DNA of 11,934 bases from DATLFI01 sp035524895. Lineage in GTDB: Bacteria; Acidobacteriota; Thermoanaerobaculia; Multivoradales; Multivoraceae. Numbering within the stretch: position 1 is the first letter of the stretch; each line of letters starts with the position of its first letter. The DNA lies in NCBI GenBank assembly GCA_035524895.1, contig DATLFI010000441.1:1-11934 (forward strand), written 5' to 3'. The notes under the pieces were generated by a model, which was given only the letters and a program-made list of their open reading frames with translations, searched no databases and had not been told where the DNA came from. A program made the position numbers and the translations under genes. This document shows, in pieces, positions 1 to 6,849 of the stretch.

Positions 1-198
1 GCTCTTGCGTTCCGCGAAGAGCTGGCGCAGCCGGTCGTAGAACCCCGCAGCCGCCTCGCGGGCCACGGTGTAGTCGGAGCCGATCGTGCCGCGCTGCTCG
101 ACCACCTGGCGTGCCGAGTAGAGGCGGGTGATACCTGCGAATCGCGGTCCTGCGAACCAACTCGCCGTCGCGGCGACTTCTTGCTCGAACGATGTCAT
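1..198 (-). CDS. aceA: Isocitrate lyase, N-terminal part (cut by window edge)
   Basis: Isocitrate lyase splits isocitrate into glyoxylate and succinate, the first step of the cytoplasmic glyoxylate shunt used for growth on acetate or fatty acids. Only 66 codons are present; the frame is open to base 1. The translation begins MTSFEQEVAATASWF and continues with AGITRLYSARQVVEQRGTIG and SDYTVAREAAAGFYDRLRQL. I recognise these as the N-terminal region of the longer isocitrate lyase type, the one resembling mycobacterial AceA2 and eukaryotic enzymes. The catalytic KKCGH region lies outside the window and cannot be checked. The ATG at 198 is preceded by AGGAGG seven bases upstream, which fixes the start. 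The ADOP permease gene ends 97 bases upstream on the same strand, so the gene may have its own promoter. Identification is from remembered family sequence and is quite secure. Confidence 0.88.
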   Translation of the reverse strand, partial: MTSFEQEVAATASWFAGPRFAGITRLYSARQVVEQRGTIGSDYTVAREAAAGFYDRLRQLFAERKS

Positions 199-205
199 GT
201 GCCCG

Positions 206-211
206 CCTCCT
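206..211 (-). promoter_or_regulatory. Shine-Dalgarno site of the isocitrate lyase gene
   Basis: On the minus strand this reads AGGAGG, seven bases before the ATG at 198. It is a perfect anti-16S match and decides the start of the edge-truncated isocitrate lyase gene. Confidence 0.8.
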
Positions 212-220
212 GCGCGGGCG

Positions 221-226
221 AGCATA
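221..226 (-). promoter_or_regulatory. Possible -10 box for isocitrate lyase
   Basis: The minus strand reads TATGCT 22 bases before the isocitrate lyase ATG, inside the 97-base gap after the ADOP stop. No convincing -35 hexamer lies 16-18 bases further upstream, so this is only a weak candidate. The rest of the gap (199-295) shows nothing else clear. Confidence 0.25.
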
Positions 227-295
227 CCTGGCGAGGCTCGGGAACCGATCGCGATAGGTCGAGACGGACCGCCGCCGGCCCCTAGCAGCCCGTGC

Positions 296-2776
296 TCACT
301 CCGCCCGCAGAGCCTCGGTCGGGTCCACGCCCGCCGCGCGCAGTGCCGCACCCAGGCTCGCGAGCAACGCCACGACGGCGAGTACCGCAGCCACCGCGGC
401 GAAGGTCAGCGGGTCGGTCGCCTCGATGCCAAACAGCAGCGCGGACATCCAGCGCGTCAGGCCGAACGCGGCCGCGAGGCCGAGCACGATGCCGCCGCCG
501 GTCAGCAAGATGCCGTAGCGCACCATCATGCCGCTGACGTCGGCGCGCCGCGCGCCGAGCGCCATGCGCACGCCGATCTCGCGGGTACGCTGGCTGACCA
601 GGTAGGAGATCACGCCGTAGATGCCGACCATCCCCAGCACGAGCGCCACCCCGGAGGCGATGCCGAGCATCACCAGCGTGAACGAAGTGCGCGCCAGCGA
701 GTCGTCGACGATCTCCTGGAGGGTCTTCACCCTCGCCAAGGGCAGGTTGCGGTTGACCGACCACACTGCCTCGCGCACCTCGGGCAGGAGGCTCTTGGGG
801 TCGGGACGCACGGTCCGCACGGCGAAGGCCAAGGAGCGCTGCACGAAGGTGCCCGCCTCCCAGAACTCCTCGATCACGAACGGCCAGTAGACCACTGAGG
901 TCTCCGGCTGGTCGAGGCCGTCGTCGTGCACGTCGGCGGCCACGCCGATGATCTCCCTCCACGTCACCCCGCCCTCGACGAGCCGGGGGTTCCGAATCCG
1001 CTTGCCGATCGCCATCGCGGGATCTCCCCAGTGCTCGCGCGCGAAGTTCTCGGTCACGACGACGACGCGAGCCTTGGAGTGGATGTCGGCCCAGGTCATC
1101 GAGCGTCCCGCCAGGATCGGGTTCCCCAGCGTTTCGAAGAAGCCGGGAGCGATCCACTTGAAACGGTGGATCGGGGGCAACTGCCCTTCCGGCGTCGGAT
1201 GATCCTCGACATAGATCGGGTCGCTGCTGTTCCACCCGTCCATGGTGATCGACGAAGAGGCGCCCACCGACACCACGCCCGGTATCGCGCGCAGGCGCTC
1301 GGTGATCGCCTCGTGGACCGCGACCACTCCCTCGAAATCCTCGACCTCGGCGCTCGGGACGGCGATGCGGAAAGTGAGCACCTCCTCGGGTCCCTCGAAG
1401 CCGGGATCCACCTGGCGCAGAGCAAGAAAGCTGCGAATCATCAGCCCCGATCCGACCAGCAACACGAGGGCGAGCGCCACCTGTCCCACCACCAGCGCAT
1501 GCCGCAGGCGATGCCGCTCGCGACCGGCACCACCGCCACGTCCGCCCTCCTTGAGCGCGGCCACCAGTCCCACGTCGCGCATGCGCAGCGCGGGCAACAG
1601 ACCGATCAGCAGGCCGGCGACCAACGAGAGGACGACGGCGAACGACAACGCTCTTGCGTTCAGGGCGATCTCCGAGAGCCTGGGAAGCTGCGAGGGTCCC
1701 AAGCTCACGAGCAGGCGCACGCCCCCGTACGCGAGCGCCACGCCACCGAGCCCTCCCAGCAGCGCGAGAGACATGCTCTCACCCAAGAACTGCCGCGCGA
1801 CGTGTCCGCGCCCGGCGCCCATCGCCGTGCGCACCGCGACCTCGCGATAGCGGCCCTCGGCACGGACCAAAAATAGGTTCGCGACGTTGGCGCAGGCGAT
1901 GAGAAGCACCAGCCCGACCGTGCCGAGCAGCACCCAAAGCACCTCGCCGACATCGCCCACGATGTCCTCCTTGAGCGAGTGCACGTCGGGTCCGAACTGC
2001 GCGTTGACCAGCATCTCGAGCGGCACGCCGCCGGGGAAGCGCTCCGTGGCCAGCGGGATGAGCCGTGTGATCTCGGCCTCGGCCTGCTCGATAGAGGCGC
2101 CCGGCCGCAGCCGGGCGATCGACTCGTAGGAGAAGTTGCCCATGAACACCCGCGATCGATCCCACTGCGGGGGGAACCAGATCGCCGTCTCGGTGCGGAA
2201 GAAACGGAAGTGCTCTGGCGCTACGCCGATGATCTGACGCGGACGGCCCTCGACGGTCAGGGTCTTGCCGATGGCCGAGGCGTCGCCGCCGAACCGACTC
2301 TGCCAGTAGCCGTAGCCCAGCACGACGGTAGCCGGAGCTCCGAACTGATCATCTTCGCGGCTGAAGAAGCGACCGATGTGCGGCGCCACACGCAGCAGCG
2401 GAAAGAAACCGTCGGTGACCAGCATCGCCCGCACCTGCTCGGGCTCCTCGAGACCGGTCACGGCCGCCTCCTGGCCGCTATAGATCGCGACGTCCTCGAA
2501 CACCGTAGCGGTTCCCTCGTCGCGATAGGTGAAGTAGGCCGCCGGTGACATGTTGACCCGGTCGAAGCCGAGCCCAGGAGCGACGTGCCACAGTCCAACC
2601 AGCCGCTCCGACTCAGGGTATGGCAGCGGCCGGACCAGCACCGCGTCGACCACCGTGAAGATTGCGGTGGTGGCGCCGATCCCGAGCGCGAGCGTCACGA
2701 CTGCGATGCCGGTGAAGCCGGGGGTACGCGCAAGACGGCGCGAAGCCTGGCGGATCAGACGGAAGAGCTGGGGCAT
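296..2776 (-). CDS. Duplicated FtsX/MacB-type ABC permease (ADOP family)
   Basis: This is an inner-membrane permease of 826 residues made of two fused MacB_PCD-FtsX units. Predicted membrane helices lie near residues 21-43, 278-304, 333-356 and 377-398 in the first half and 427-448, 698-726, 756-777 and 791-813 in the second. Large extracytoplasmic MacB-like domains sit between. Family hallmarks are ALGIGATTAIFTVVDAVLVR near the N-terminus, the post-helix motifs REVAVRTAMGAG (311-322) and REIGVRMALGA, and the C-terminal VDPTEALRAE. Such proteins occur in many copies in Acidobacteriota, usually without a dedicated ATPase gene; none is seen in this window either. The substrate is unknown. The ATG has GGAGGT four bases upstream. 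The gene lies 141 bases downstream of the cyclase and may read on from it. Length and domain order look complete, with no frameshift. Confidence 0.93.
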   Translation of the reverse strand: MPQLFRLIRQASRRLARTPGFTGIAVVTLALGIGATTAIFTVVDAVLVRPLPYPESERLVGLWHVAPGLGFDRVNMSPAAYFTYRDEGTATVFEDVAIYSGQEAAVTGLEEPEQVRAMLVTDGFFPLLRVAPHIGRFFSREDDQFGAPATVVLGYGYWQSRFGGDASAIGKTLTVEGRPRQIIGVAPEHFRFFRTETAIWFPPQWDRSRVFMGNFSYESIARLRPGASIEQAEAEITRLIPLATERFPGGVPLEMLVNAQFGPDVHSLKEDIVGDVGEVLWVLLGTVGLVLLIACANVANLFLVRAEGRYREVAVRTAMGAGRGHVARQFLGESMSLALLGGLGGVALAYGGVRLLVSLGPSQLPRLSEIALNARALSFAVVLSLVAGLLIGLLPALRMRDVGLVAALKEGGRGGGAGRERHRLRHALVVGQVALALVLLVGSGLMIRSFLALRQVDPGFEGPEEVLTFRIAVPSAEVEDFEGVVAVHEAITERLRAIPGVVSVGASSSITMDGWNSSDPIYVEDHPTPEGQLPPIHRFKWIAPGFFETLGNPILAGRSMTWADIHSKARVVVVTENFAREHWGDPAMAIGKRIRNPRLVEGGVTWREIIGVAADVHDDGLDQPETSVVYWPFVIEEFWEAGTFVQRSLAFAVRTVRPDPKSLLPEVREAVWSVNRNLPLARVKTLQEIVDDSLARTSFTLVMLGIASGVALVLGMVGIYGVISYLVSQRTREIGVRMALGARRADVSGMMVRYGILLTGGGIVLGLAAAFGLTRWMSALLFGIEATDPLTFAAVAAVLAVVALLASLGAALRAAGVDPTEALRAE

Positions 2777-2794
2777 GGAGACCTCCGAGGGACA

Positions 2795-2811
2795 CGCGCC
2801 GTTGTGGCGCG
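2795..2811. repeat. Inverted repeat ahead of the ADOP gene
   Basis: CGCGCC-GTTGT-GGCGCG is a perfect 6-bp stem with a 5-base loop. It lies 18 bases upstream of the ADOP start and just outside its Shine-Dalgarno site. It could be an operator or a 5'-leader hairpin, but GC-rich DNA makes such short stems common. Confidence 0.3.
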
Positions 2812-2868
2812 ATCCCGGCGCCTATCTGGATCAACGAGCGACCACCCGAGCGGGTTACCAGCCGCGCG

Positions 2869-2914
2869 TCTCGAAGTACTCGAGAGACCCGGGTCCGGTT
2901 TCAGTGGGAACCGG
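2869..2914 (-). terminator. Cluster of inverted repeats after the cyclase stop
   Basis: Just past the cyclase stop on the minus strand comes CCGGTT with AACCGG (2914-2895, 8-base loop), then the palindrome GACCCGGGTC (2886-2895), then TCTCGA-AGTAC-TCGAGA (2869-2885, perfect 6-bp stem). No run of T follows any of them, so an intrinsic terminator is uncertain. A transcript-end or attenuating structure between cyclase and permease is the likeliest reading. This lies within the 141-base gap 2777-2917, which has no gene. Confidence 0.4.
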
Positions 2915-2917
2915 CCT

Positions 2918-5191
2918 CTACTTCTCGCTGAGCCGCCACACCCCGCTCCAGCTCTCGCCCGGCGGGTGCCGCATCAGCCGCCGACAGCGCTCGACATAGA
3001 GCTGCGAGAGCGCGTCCCCCGGATGGAGCTTGAGCGCCTGTTCGAAGGCCGAGCGCGCGCGGTCGAAGACGCCGCGGCGGTAGTGCTCCTGTCCCAACTT
3101 GAACAGGCTCAGCACCTCGGCGATGTTCGGGAAGCTCCCCTCGGTGTGGTAGTCGAGCACCTCGTAGAGGACGCTCGGCTCGGTCTTGCCCTTGACGATC
3201 ACGCGGTCGGCCTCGCGCGACCGGTAGGTCCCCTTGAGCCGCTTGTAGGTGTTCTCGCTCACCAGGATGTGGGCGCCGTACTGCTTGCAGGCGCTCTCGA
3301 GCCGGGAAGCCAGGTTGACGCCGTCACCGATGACCGTGAAGTCCATACGCTTGGGCGAACCGATGTTGCCCGACACCACGGTGTCGGTGTTGAGGCCGAT
3401 CCCGATGTCCACCGGCTTGAGGCCGTTCTCCAGCCGGCGGCGGTTCCAGGTCGCCAGCTCGCGCATCATCGCAACCGCCGCCTTGACCGCGCGGTCCTCG
3501 TCGTCGTCGTGCGGCAGCGGGATGCCAAAGGTGGCCATGATCGCGTCGCCGATGAACTTGTCGAGCATTCCGCTCTCGCTCTGGATGCAATCGACCATCA
3601 GCGTGAAGTACTCGTTGAGCAGGCTGACCGTTCCCTGCGCTCCCAGCTCCTCGGTCAACGACGTGAAGCTGCGAATGTCGGAGAACAGCACCGTCGCGAG
3701 CGCCGACTGGCCGCCCAGGATCTCCTCGCCCTCCGCCAGCAGCCGGTCGGCGAGCGCAGGGTCCATGTAGCGCGCCATGGTCGACTTGATCCGCTTCTCG
3801 CGACTGATGTCCTCGACCAGGAGCATGGTTCCCAGCTTCTCGTCCTCACCGGAGACCAACGGCACCACAGTGAGGTTCACCGACACGCGCTCGCCGCCGA
3901 TCTGGAGCACTCCGTCGACCACCACCTCGGACTCCTGCTTCTCCTCGACGCGACGCACCTTGTCGAGCACCCAGGTGTTGGCAGCGCCCAGCCACTCGGC
4001 CGCGGTCCTGCCCAGCACGCTCGAGCTGTCGATGCGGAAGATGCGCAGCCCGGCGGCATTGCAGGTGATCACCCTCTCGTCGCCGTCGAGGGTGATCACG
4101 CCGTTCGACATGCTCTGGAGCATGCTCTCGTTGTAGTTCTTCATGTTCTGGACGTCGGCGAACAGCTTGGCGTTCTCGAGCGCGATCGAGACCTGCGCCG
4201 TGAACGCCTTGAGCCGCGATTCGTCCTCTGATGTGAACGGCCCGCCTCGTTTGTTCAGCACCTGCGTCACGCCGATGCGCTTGCCGTCCTTGTTGACCAC
4301 GGGCACGCACAGGATGGAGCGGGTGAAGAAGCCCGTGCGGCGGTCGAAGGCGGGATTGAAACGCAGGTCGGCGTAGGCGTGTGGGATATTGATGGTCTCG
4401 CCGCTGGTGAACACGCTGCCCGCGATGCCGGTGGTGTTGGGCAGCCGGATCTGCTGCGCGCCAAGCCCCTCCCCGACCTCCGACCACAGCTCCCCGGTCT
4501 TTTCCTCGTTGAGGAACAGGGTGGAGCGCTCGGCGTTGAGCATGCGCGTGACGACGCCCATGATCTTCCGCAGCAGGGCTCCGAGGTGGATCTCCGAGGA
4601 CACCTCCGACACCACGTCCAGGAACTGGCGCTCCTGGACGCGTGACTCCTCGATCCGCTCGACGAGCTGGGTGCTCTGGAGCGCAATCGCGGCCTGCGTG
4701 GCCATCGCCTCGAGCAGCGCGAGGTCGTCTTGGCTATAGCGCCCCTCCTTACGGTTGAGCGCCTGCACCACACCAATCACCTCACCGTTGACGGTGCGCA
4801 CGGGCGCGCAGAGCATGCTGCGCGTGACGTAGCCCGTGCGCTCGTCGACGCTGCGGTCGAAGCGCTCGTCCGCGTAAGCGTCGTGGACGATGCGTCCGGT
4901 GCCGGCCTGGAACACGTCGCCGATCACGCCGCTCGAGTTCAGCACTCGGATCTCGCGCCGGTAGTCGCCGAACACCACGCGCGAGTACAGCTCGCCGGTG
5001 CGCGCGTCGTTGAGGAAGAGCGTGGCGCGCTCGGCGCCGGTGGCTTGCGCGACCATGTCCACGAGGGTCTCGAGCACCTCGTCGAGGGTCGCTGTCGCGG
5101 CCACCCTGCGCGAGACGTCGAGCAACAGCTCGAGGCGCTCCATGTAGTGGTCGGCATCGCGCGAGAACGGTAGAGCTTCCACTTCGGTCAT
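2918..5191 (-). CDS. GAF-GAF-PAS class III adenylate cyclase with C-terminal TPR (CyaB1-like)
   Basis: This 757-residue soluble protein should make cAMP from ATP. Domains in order are GAF-A (about 36-174), GAF-B (204-342), PAS (350-468), class III cyclase (490-665) and a TPR-like tail (694-740). Anabaena CyaB1 has the same order, and its GAF-B binds cAMP and activates the enzyme. Catalytic residues are intact: metal aspartates D505 (LFSDIRSFTSL) and D549 (KFIGDAIMATFG), adenine-specifying K545 and T619 (DFTVIGDGVN), and transition-state N626 and R630. The Lys/Thr pair favours ATP over GTP. GAF-B carries an exact NKX4FX3DE motif (N313, K314, F319, D323, E324), the mark of cyclic-nucleotide GAF domains. 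GAF-A has only a degenerate version (N146, R147, Y152, D156). The start has AGGAG six bases upstream and overlaps a possible leader ORF as ATGA. Confidence 0.93.
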   Translation of the reverse strand: MTEVEALPFSRDADHYMERLELLLDVSRRVAATATLDEVLETLVDMVAQATGAERATLFLNDARTGELYSRVVFGDYRREIRVLNSSGVIGDVFQAGTGRIVHDAYADERFDRSVDERTGYVTRSMLCAPVRTVNGEVIGVVQALNRKEGRYSQDDLALLEAMATQAAIALQSTQLVERIEESRVQERQFLDVVSEVSSEIHLGALLRKIMGVVTRMLNAERSTLFLNEEKTGELWSEVGEGLGAQQIRLPNTTGIAGSVFTSGETINIPHAYADLRFNPAFDRRTGFFTRSILCVPVVNKDGKRIGVTQVLNKRGGPFTSEDESRLKAFTAQVSIALENAKLFADVQNMKNYNESMLQSMSNGVITLDGDERVITCNAAGLRIFRIDSSSVLGRTAAEWLGAANTWVLDKVRRVEEKQESEVVVDGVLQIGGERVSVNLTVVPLVSGEDEKLGTMLLVEDISREKRIKSTMARYMDPALADRLLAEGEEILGGQSALATVLFSDIRSFTSLTEELGAQGTVSLLNEYFTLMVDCIQSESGMLDKFIGDAIMATFGIPLPHDDDEDRAVKAAVAMMRELATWNRRRLENGLKPVDIGIGLNTDTVVSGNIGSPKRMDFTVIGDGVNLASRLESACKQYGAHILVSENTYKRLKGTYRSREADRVIVKGKTEPSVLYEVLDYHTEGSFPNIAEVLSLFKLGQEHYRRGVFDRARSAFEQALKLHPGDALSQLYVERCRRLMRHPPGESWSGVWRLSEK

Positions 5192-5256
5192 CGGGCGCTC
5201 CTGGTGGCGGGCTCGCGCGTCACTGCTGCGTGTACGCGCCGGCCGCGCCCGGGCAT
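5188..5256 (-). CDS. Possible 22-residue leader peptide coupled to the cyclase
   Basis: A short ORF, M-P-G-R-G-R-R-V-H-A-A-V-T-R-E-P-A-T-R-S-A-R, sits directly before the cyclase. It has a perfect AGGAGG (5262-5267) five bases before its ATG. Its TGA stop overlaps the cyclase ATG as ATGA, the usual layout for translational coupling. Six of its 22 residues are arginine. It is the tail of a much longer open frame (to 6075) that is otherwise a shadow of the coiled-coil gene. An in-frame ATG 14 codons further up is also possible but lacks as good a ribosome site. Whether it is expressed is unknown. It could be chance in GC-rich DNA, though the joint Shine-Dalgarno site and 4-base overlap argue for a real leader. 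Confidence 0.42.
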   Translation of the reverse strand: MPGRGRRVHAAVTREPATRSAR

Positions 5257-5261
5257 GTAGG

Positions 5262-5267
5262 CCTCCT
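5262..5267 (-). promoter_or_regulatory. Strong Shine-Dalgarno site of the cyclase leader ORF
   Basis: The minus strand reads AGGAGG, five bases before the leader ATG at 5256. It is as good as the ribosome sites of the confident genes here and lies 71 bases upstream of the cyclase start, too far to serve it directly. Confidence 0.5.
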
Positions 5268-5299
5268 CGTTCCCCGTCACAGGGAGAGGTCGCATGAGA

Positions 5300-5347
5300 G
5301 GCGGCCGGCAGCCGCCGGATCCCCAGCCGTCAAGGAACCGCGTTCCT
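5300..5347 (-). promoter_or_regulatory. Cyclase upstream region: inverted repeats and TTGACG
   Basis: Within the gap 5192-5396 are two perfect inverted repeats: AGGAAC-CGC-GTTCCT (5333-5347) and GGCGGC-CGGCA-GCCGCC (5300-5316). On the minus strand a TTGACG (5333-5328), like a -35 hexamer, abuts the first repeat. I cannot find a matching -10 at 16-18 bases. The first dyad would suit a dimeric repressor or activator site; the second could be a leader hairpin. The rest of the gap holds the possible leader ORF and otherwise nothing I recognise. Confidence 0.35.
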
Positions 5348-5396
5348 GCCGATCCTGGACACGAACGCTCAGGCATAGCGTGGGGGCTCGGGGCGT

Positions 5397-6056
5397 TCAA
5401 GATCGTCCGCCAGGCGTCGAAGCGCTCACGAATCGAGCGAGTCGGCCGCGGAGGAAGGAAACTGTGTCCTGCAGGTTGCGACGCTCGCTCGACTGCAGCC
5501 GCTCGAGCTGGCCCACCTTGTCCTGGTGCATGTAGGTTGCGACCTCCAGGCGCCGGCGAAGCTCGAGGATGGTTTCCTGGAGCTGCCGCACCTGGTCGCG
5601 AAACTGCGCCGCCTCCGCCTCGCGCTGCCGCGTCTCGGAGTCGCGCACCCGCTCCACCTCCGTGCGCAACGTGCGCACGGTCTCCCGCAGCTGCTGCAGC
5701 TCCTCGCGGGATTCGGCGACCGCCTGCCGCACCATGCGCACGCGCTCCTCGCCCACCCGTTCGAGCTCCGTCCTGAGGCTGGTGACCGTCTCGCGTAGGA
5801 GCTCGATGTCGCCGGCAGCAGCCGCGCGCTCGCGCGCCGCGGCATCGGCGCGCTCCAGCCTCGTGAGCTCGAGCTCGTCGCGCAACCGCACGATCGTCGT
5901 CTGCAGGTCGCGCGCCTGCTCTGCGGCGGCCGCCCGCTCCCGCGTCAACTCGACCAGGCGCTCCTGGGTGGCGCGCTCGAGACGTTCGCGCAACGCCACG
6001 ATGGTCGAGTGCAGCTGTCGCTGCTCGGCTTCGTGTCGGAGTGGATCGGCACTCAT
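5397..6056 (-). CDS. Coiled-coil protein made of six 36-residue repeats
   Basis: This 219-residue protein is almost wholly charged, helix-forming sequence (Glu, Arg, Gln, Ala, Leu), with no signal peptide, membrane helix or cysteine. I do not recognise the family. It consists of repeats beginning at residues 15, 51, 87, 123, 159 and 195, exactly 36 apart; the last is shortened to 25. Each opens with L-[QRH]-x-T-[IV]-x-x-L-R-x-x-[LV], for example LRETVTSLRTELERV and LRETVRTLRTEVERV. The threonine is invariant (18, 54, 90, 126, 162, 198), as is the Leu-Arg pair. Thirty-six residues equal ten turns at 3.6 residues per turn, so the motif returns to the same helix face. A structural or scaffolding role is inferred only. 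It lies between the TetR gene (97-base gap) and the cyclase. No good Shine-Dalgarno site precedes the ATG, so the start is moderately sure. Confidence 0.78.
   Translation of the reverse strand: MSADPLRHEAEQRQLHSTIVALRERLERATQERLVELTRERAAAAEQARDLQTTIVRLRDELELTRLERADAAARERAAAAGDIELLRETVTSLRTELERVGEERVRMVRQAVAESREELQQLRETVRTLRTEVERVRDSETRQREAEAAQFRDQVRQLQETILELRRRLEVATYMHQDKVGQLERLQSSERRNLQDTVSFLRGRLARFVSASTPGGRS
5475..6014 (-). repeat. Five full 108-bp coding repeats (36-residue units)
   Basis: Units run 6014-5907, 5906-5799, 5798-5691, 5690-5583 and 5582-5475, followed by a partial sixth at 5474-5400. Periodicity is exact at protein level, but the DNA is strongly diverged with many synonymous changes. 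For instance, the LRET of units three and four uses different Leu, Arg and Thr codons. That points to old duplications kept by selection and not to a recent tandem array. Confidence 0.75.
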
Positions 6057-6110
6057 GGCTCGGGCGGTCCAGCAACAGTGTAGCCGTAGCCGCGGCCAGC
6101 GCGGCGCCGA

Positions 6111-6143
6111 CCGCCGCAGCGGCGGCCTGGCGCCGCGCCAGGC
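6111..6143 (-). terminator. Two adjacent hairpins after the TetR gene
   Basis: GCCTGGCG-CCG-CGCCAGGC (6125-6143) is a perfect 8-bp stem. CCGCCGC-A-GCGGCGG (6111-6125) is a 7-bp inverted repeat next to it, sharing one base. They begin 11 bases past the TetR stop on the minus strand, in the 97-base gap before the coiled-coil gene. No T run follows, so the role as terminator or processing hairpin is uncertain. Confidence 0.4.
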
Positions 6144-6153
6144 GGTCCCCGAG

Positions 6154-6795
6154 TCAGGGTCGCCGCAGCTCGGTCACGAGCATGCGAGCGGTCCGACCGA
6201 CGGCGTCGGCGAGGATCTCGTCGAGGTCCTGATCCGGAAAGTCTGTGCCGAGGACACCCTCGGCTCGCAGGGTTGCCAGGCCGTGCACGGCCGCCCAGGC
6301 CACGAGCCCGACACGCCGCCCCTCGTCCTCCGAGAGAGGGCGCCCAGCCAGGTCCTGGAGGGTGGCGAACAGGTAACGGAACGACCCTTCTGCGACCTCC
6401 GGCCGATCCGGGAAGGTCTCGACACTGCACAGCTCGTCGCAGTGCATGGTCTGGAACTCCGCGGGGCTCTCCGCCGCGAAGCGCAGGTACGCCAGGCCGA
6501 GCGCGCGCAGGCGCTGCTCCGGGTCGGCGATGCCCATTTCGGTCGCCATCAGCGCAGAGAGGCCGCCGAATCCCTCCCTGGCCACCTCCGCCAGCAGCGC
6601 GATCCGGTCGGGAAAGTGGTGGTAAGGAGCGCGGGGGCTCACGCCTGCCCGGCGCGCCACCTCGCGGAGGCTGAAACCCGTGACGCCCCGTTCCACGAGC
6701 AGCTCACGAGCGGCCGTCAGCAGGCAGCGCCGGAGATCCCCGTGGTGGTAGGCGCGGCACGGCGGGTCGGCCGTTTTCGTACTGCTTCCGGACAT
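6154..6795 (-). CDS. TetR/AcrR-family repressor with WHG-type ligand domain
   Basis: This is a 213-residue DNA-binding regulator of normal TetR length. The helix-turn-helix domain covers about residues 22-70, including TGFSLREVARRAGVSPRAPY followed by HHFPDR. The C-terminal ligand and dimer domain contains WAAVHGLATL (167-176), the Trp-x-x-x-His-Gly mark of the WHG subgroup (TetR_C_33 type). The ligand is unknown. The frame stays open far upstream, antisense to the kinase-like gene, but TetR homology begins only after the ATG at 6795, which I take as the start; its ribosome site is weak. The gene diverges from the exported kinase-like gene across 144 bases that hold tandem direct repeats. Control of that neighbour and of itself is the natural inference. 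Confidence 0.9.
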   Translation of the reverse strand: MSGSSTKTADPPCRAYHHGDLRRCLLTAARELLVERGVTGFSLREVARRAGVSPRAPYHHFPDRIALLAEVAREGFGGLSALMATEMGIADPEQRLRALGLAYLRFAAESPAEFQTMHCDELCSVETFPDRPEVAEGSFRYLFATLQDLAGRPLSEDEGRRVGLVAWAAVHGLATLRAEGVLGTDFPDQDLDEILADAVGRTARMLVTELRRP

Positions 6796-6818
6796 CGTCC
6801 CAGAAGGTACCAGGGGAC

Positions 6819-6849
6819 TTGCAACCGCGCAATGTATTCGGCGTATAAT
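6819..6849 (+). promoter_or_regulatory. Promoter for the exported kinase-like gene
   Basis: TTGCAA (6819-6824) and a perfect TATAAT (6844-6849) are 19 bases apart, with the -10 about 90 bases before the ATG. The spacer is two bases longer than ideal. The region is distinctly AT-richer than its surroundings. The -10 box spans the junction between the two 22-bp repeats, so a bound repressor would block it. Confidence 0.5.

Noticed and set aside
128..898. Plus-strand ORF of 256 codons over the isocitrate lyase start and ADOP end
   Set aside because: It runs antisense to two well-supported genes and has shadow-type composition.
2585..4231. Plus-strand ORF of 548 codons opposite the cyclase
   Set aside because: Its translation is His/Asp/Arg/Leu-rich without domain motifs and mirrors the codon pattern of the cyclase, which has full domain and active-site support. 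It is a GC-driven shadow.
5257..6075. Minus-strand frame overlapping the whole coiled-coil gene
   Set aside because: It is Arg/Ala/Gly/His-rich and lacks the 36-residue periodicity seen in the other frame. Only its last 23 codons (the possible leader ORF) have independent support.
6057..6153. Ala-rich, membrane-helix-like stretch (A-A-L-A-A-A-T-A-T-L-L-L) in the gap after TetR
   Set aside because: It is only the TetR frame read on past its stop; there is no start codon or ribosome site, and the composition follows from the GC-rich hairpins there.
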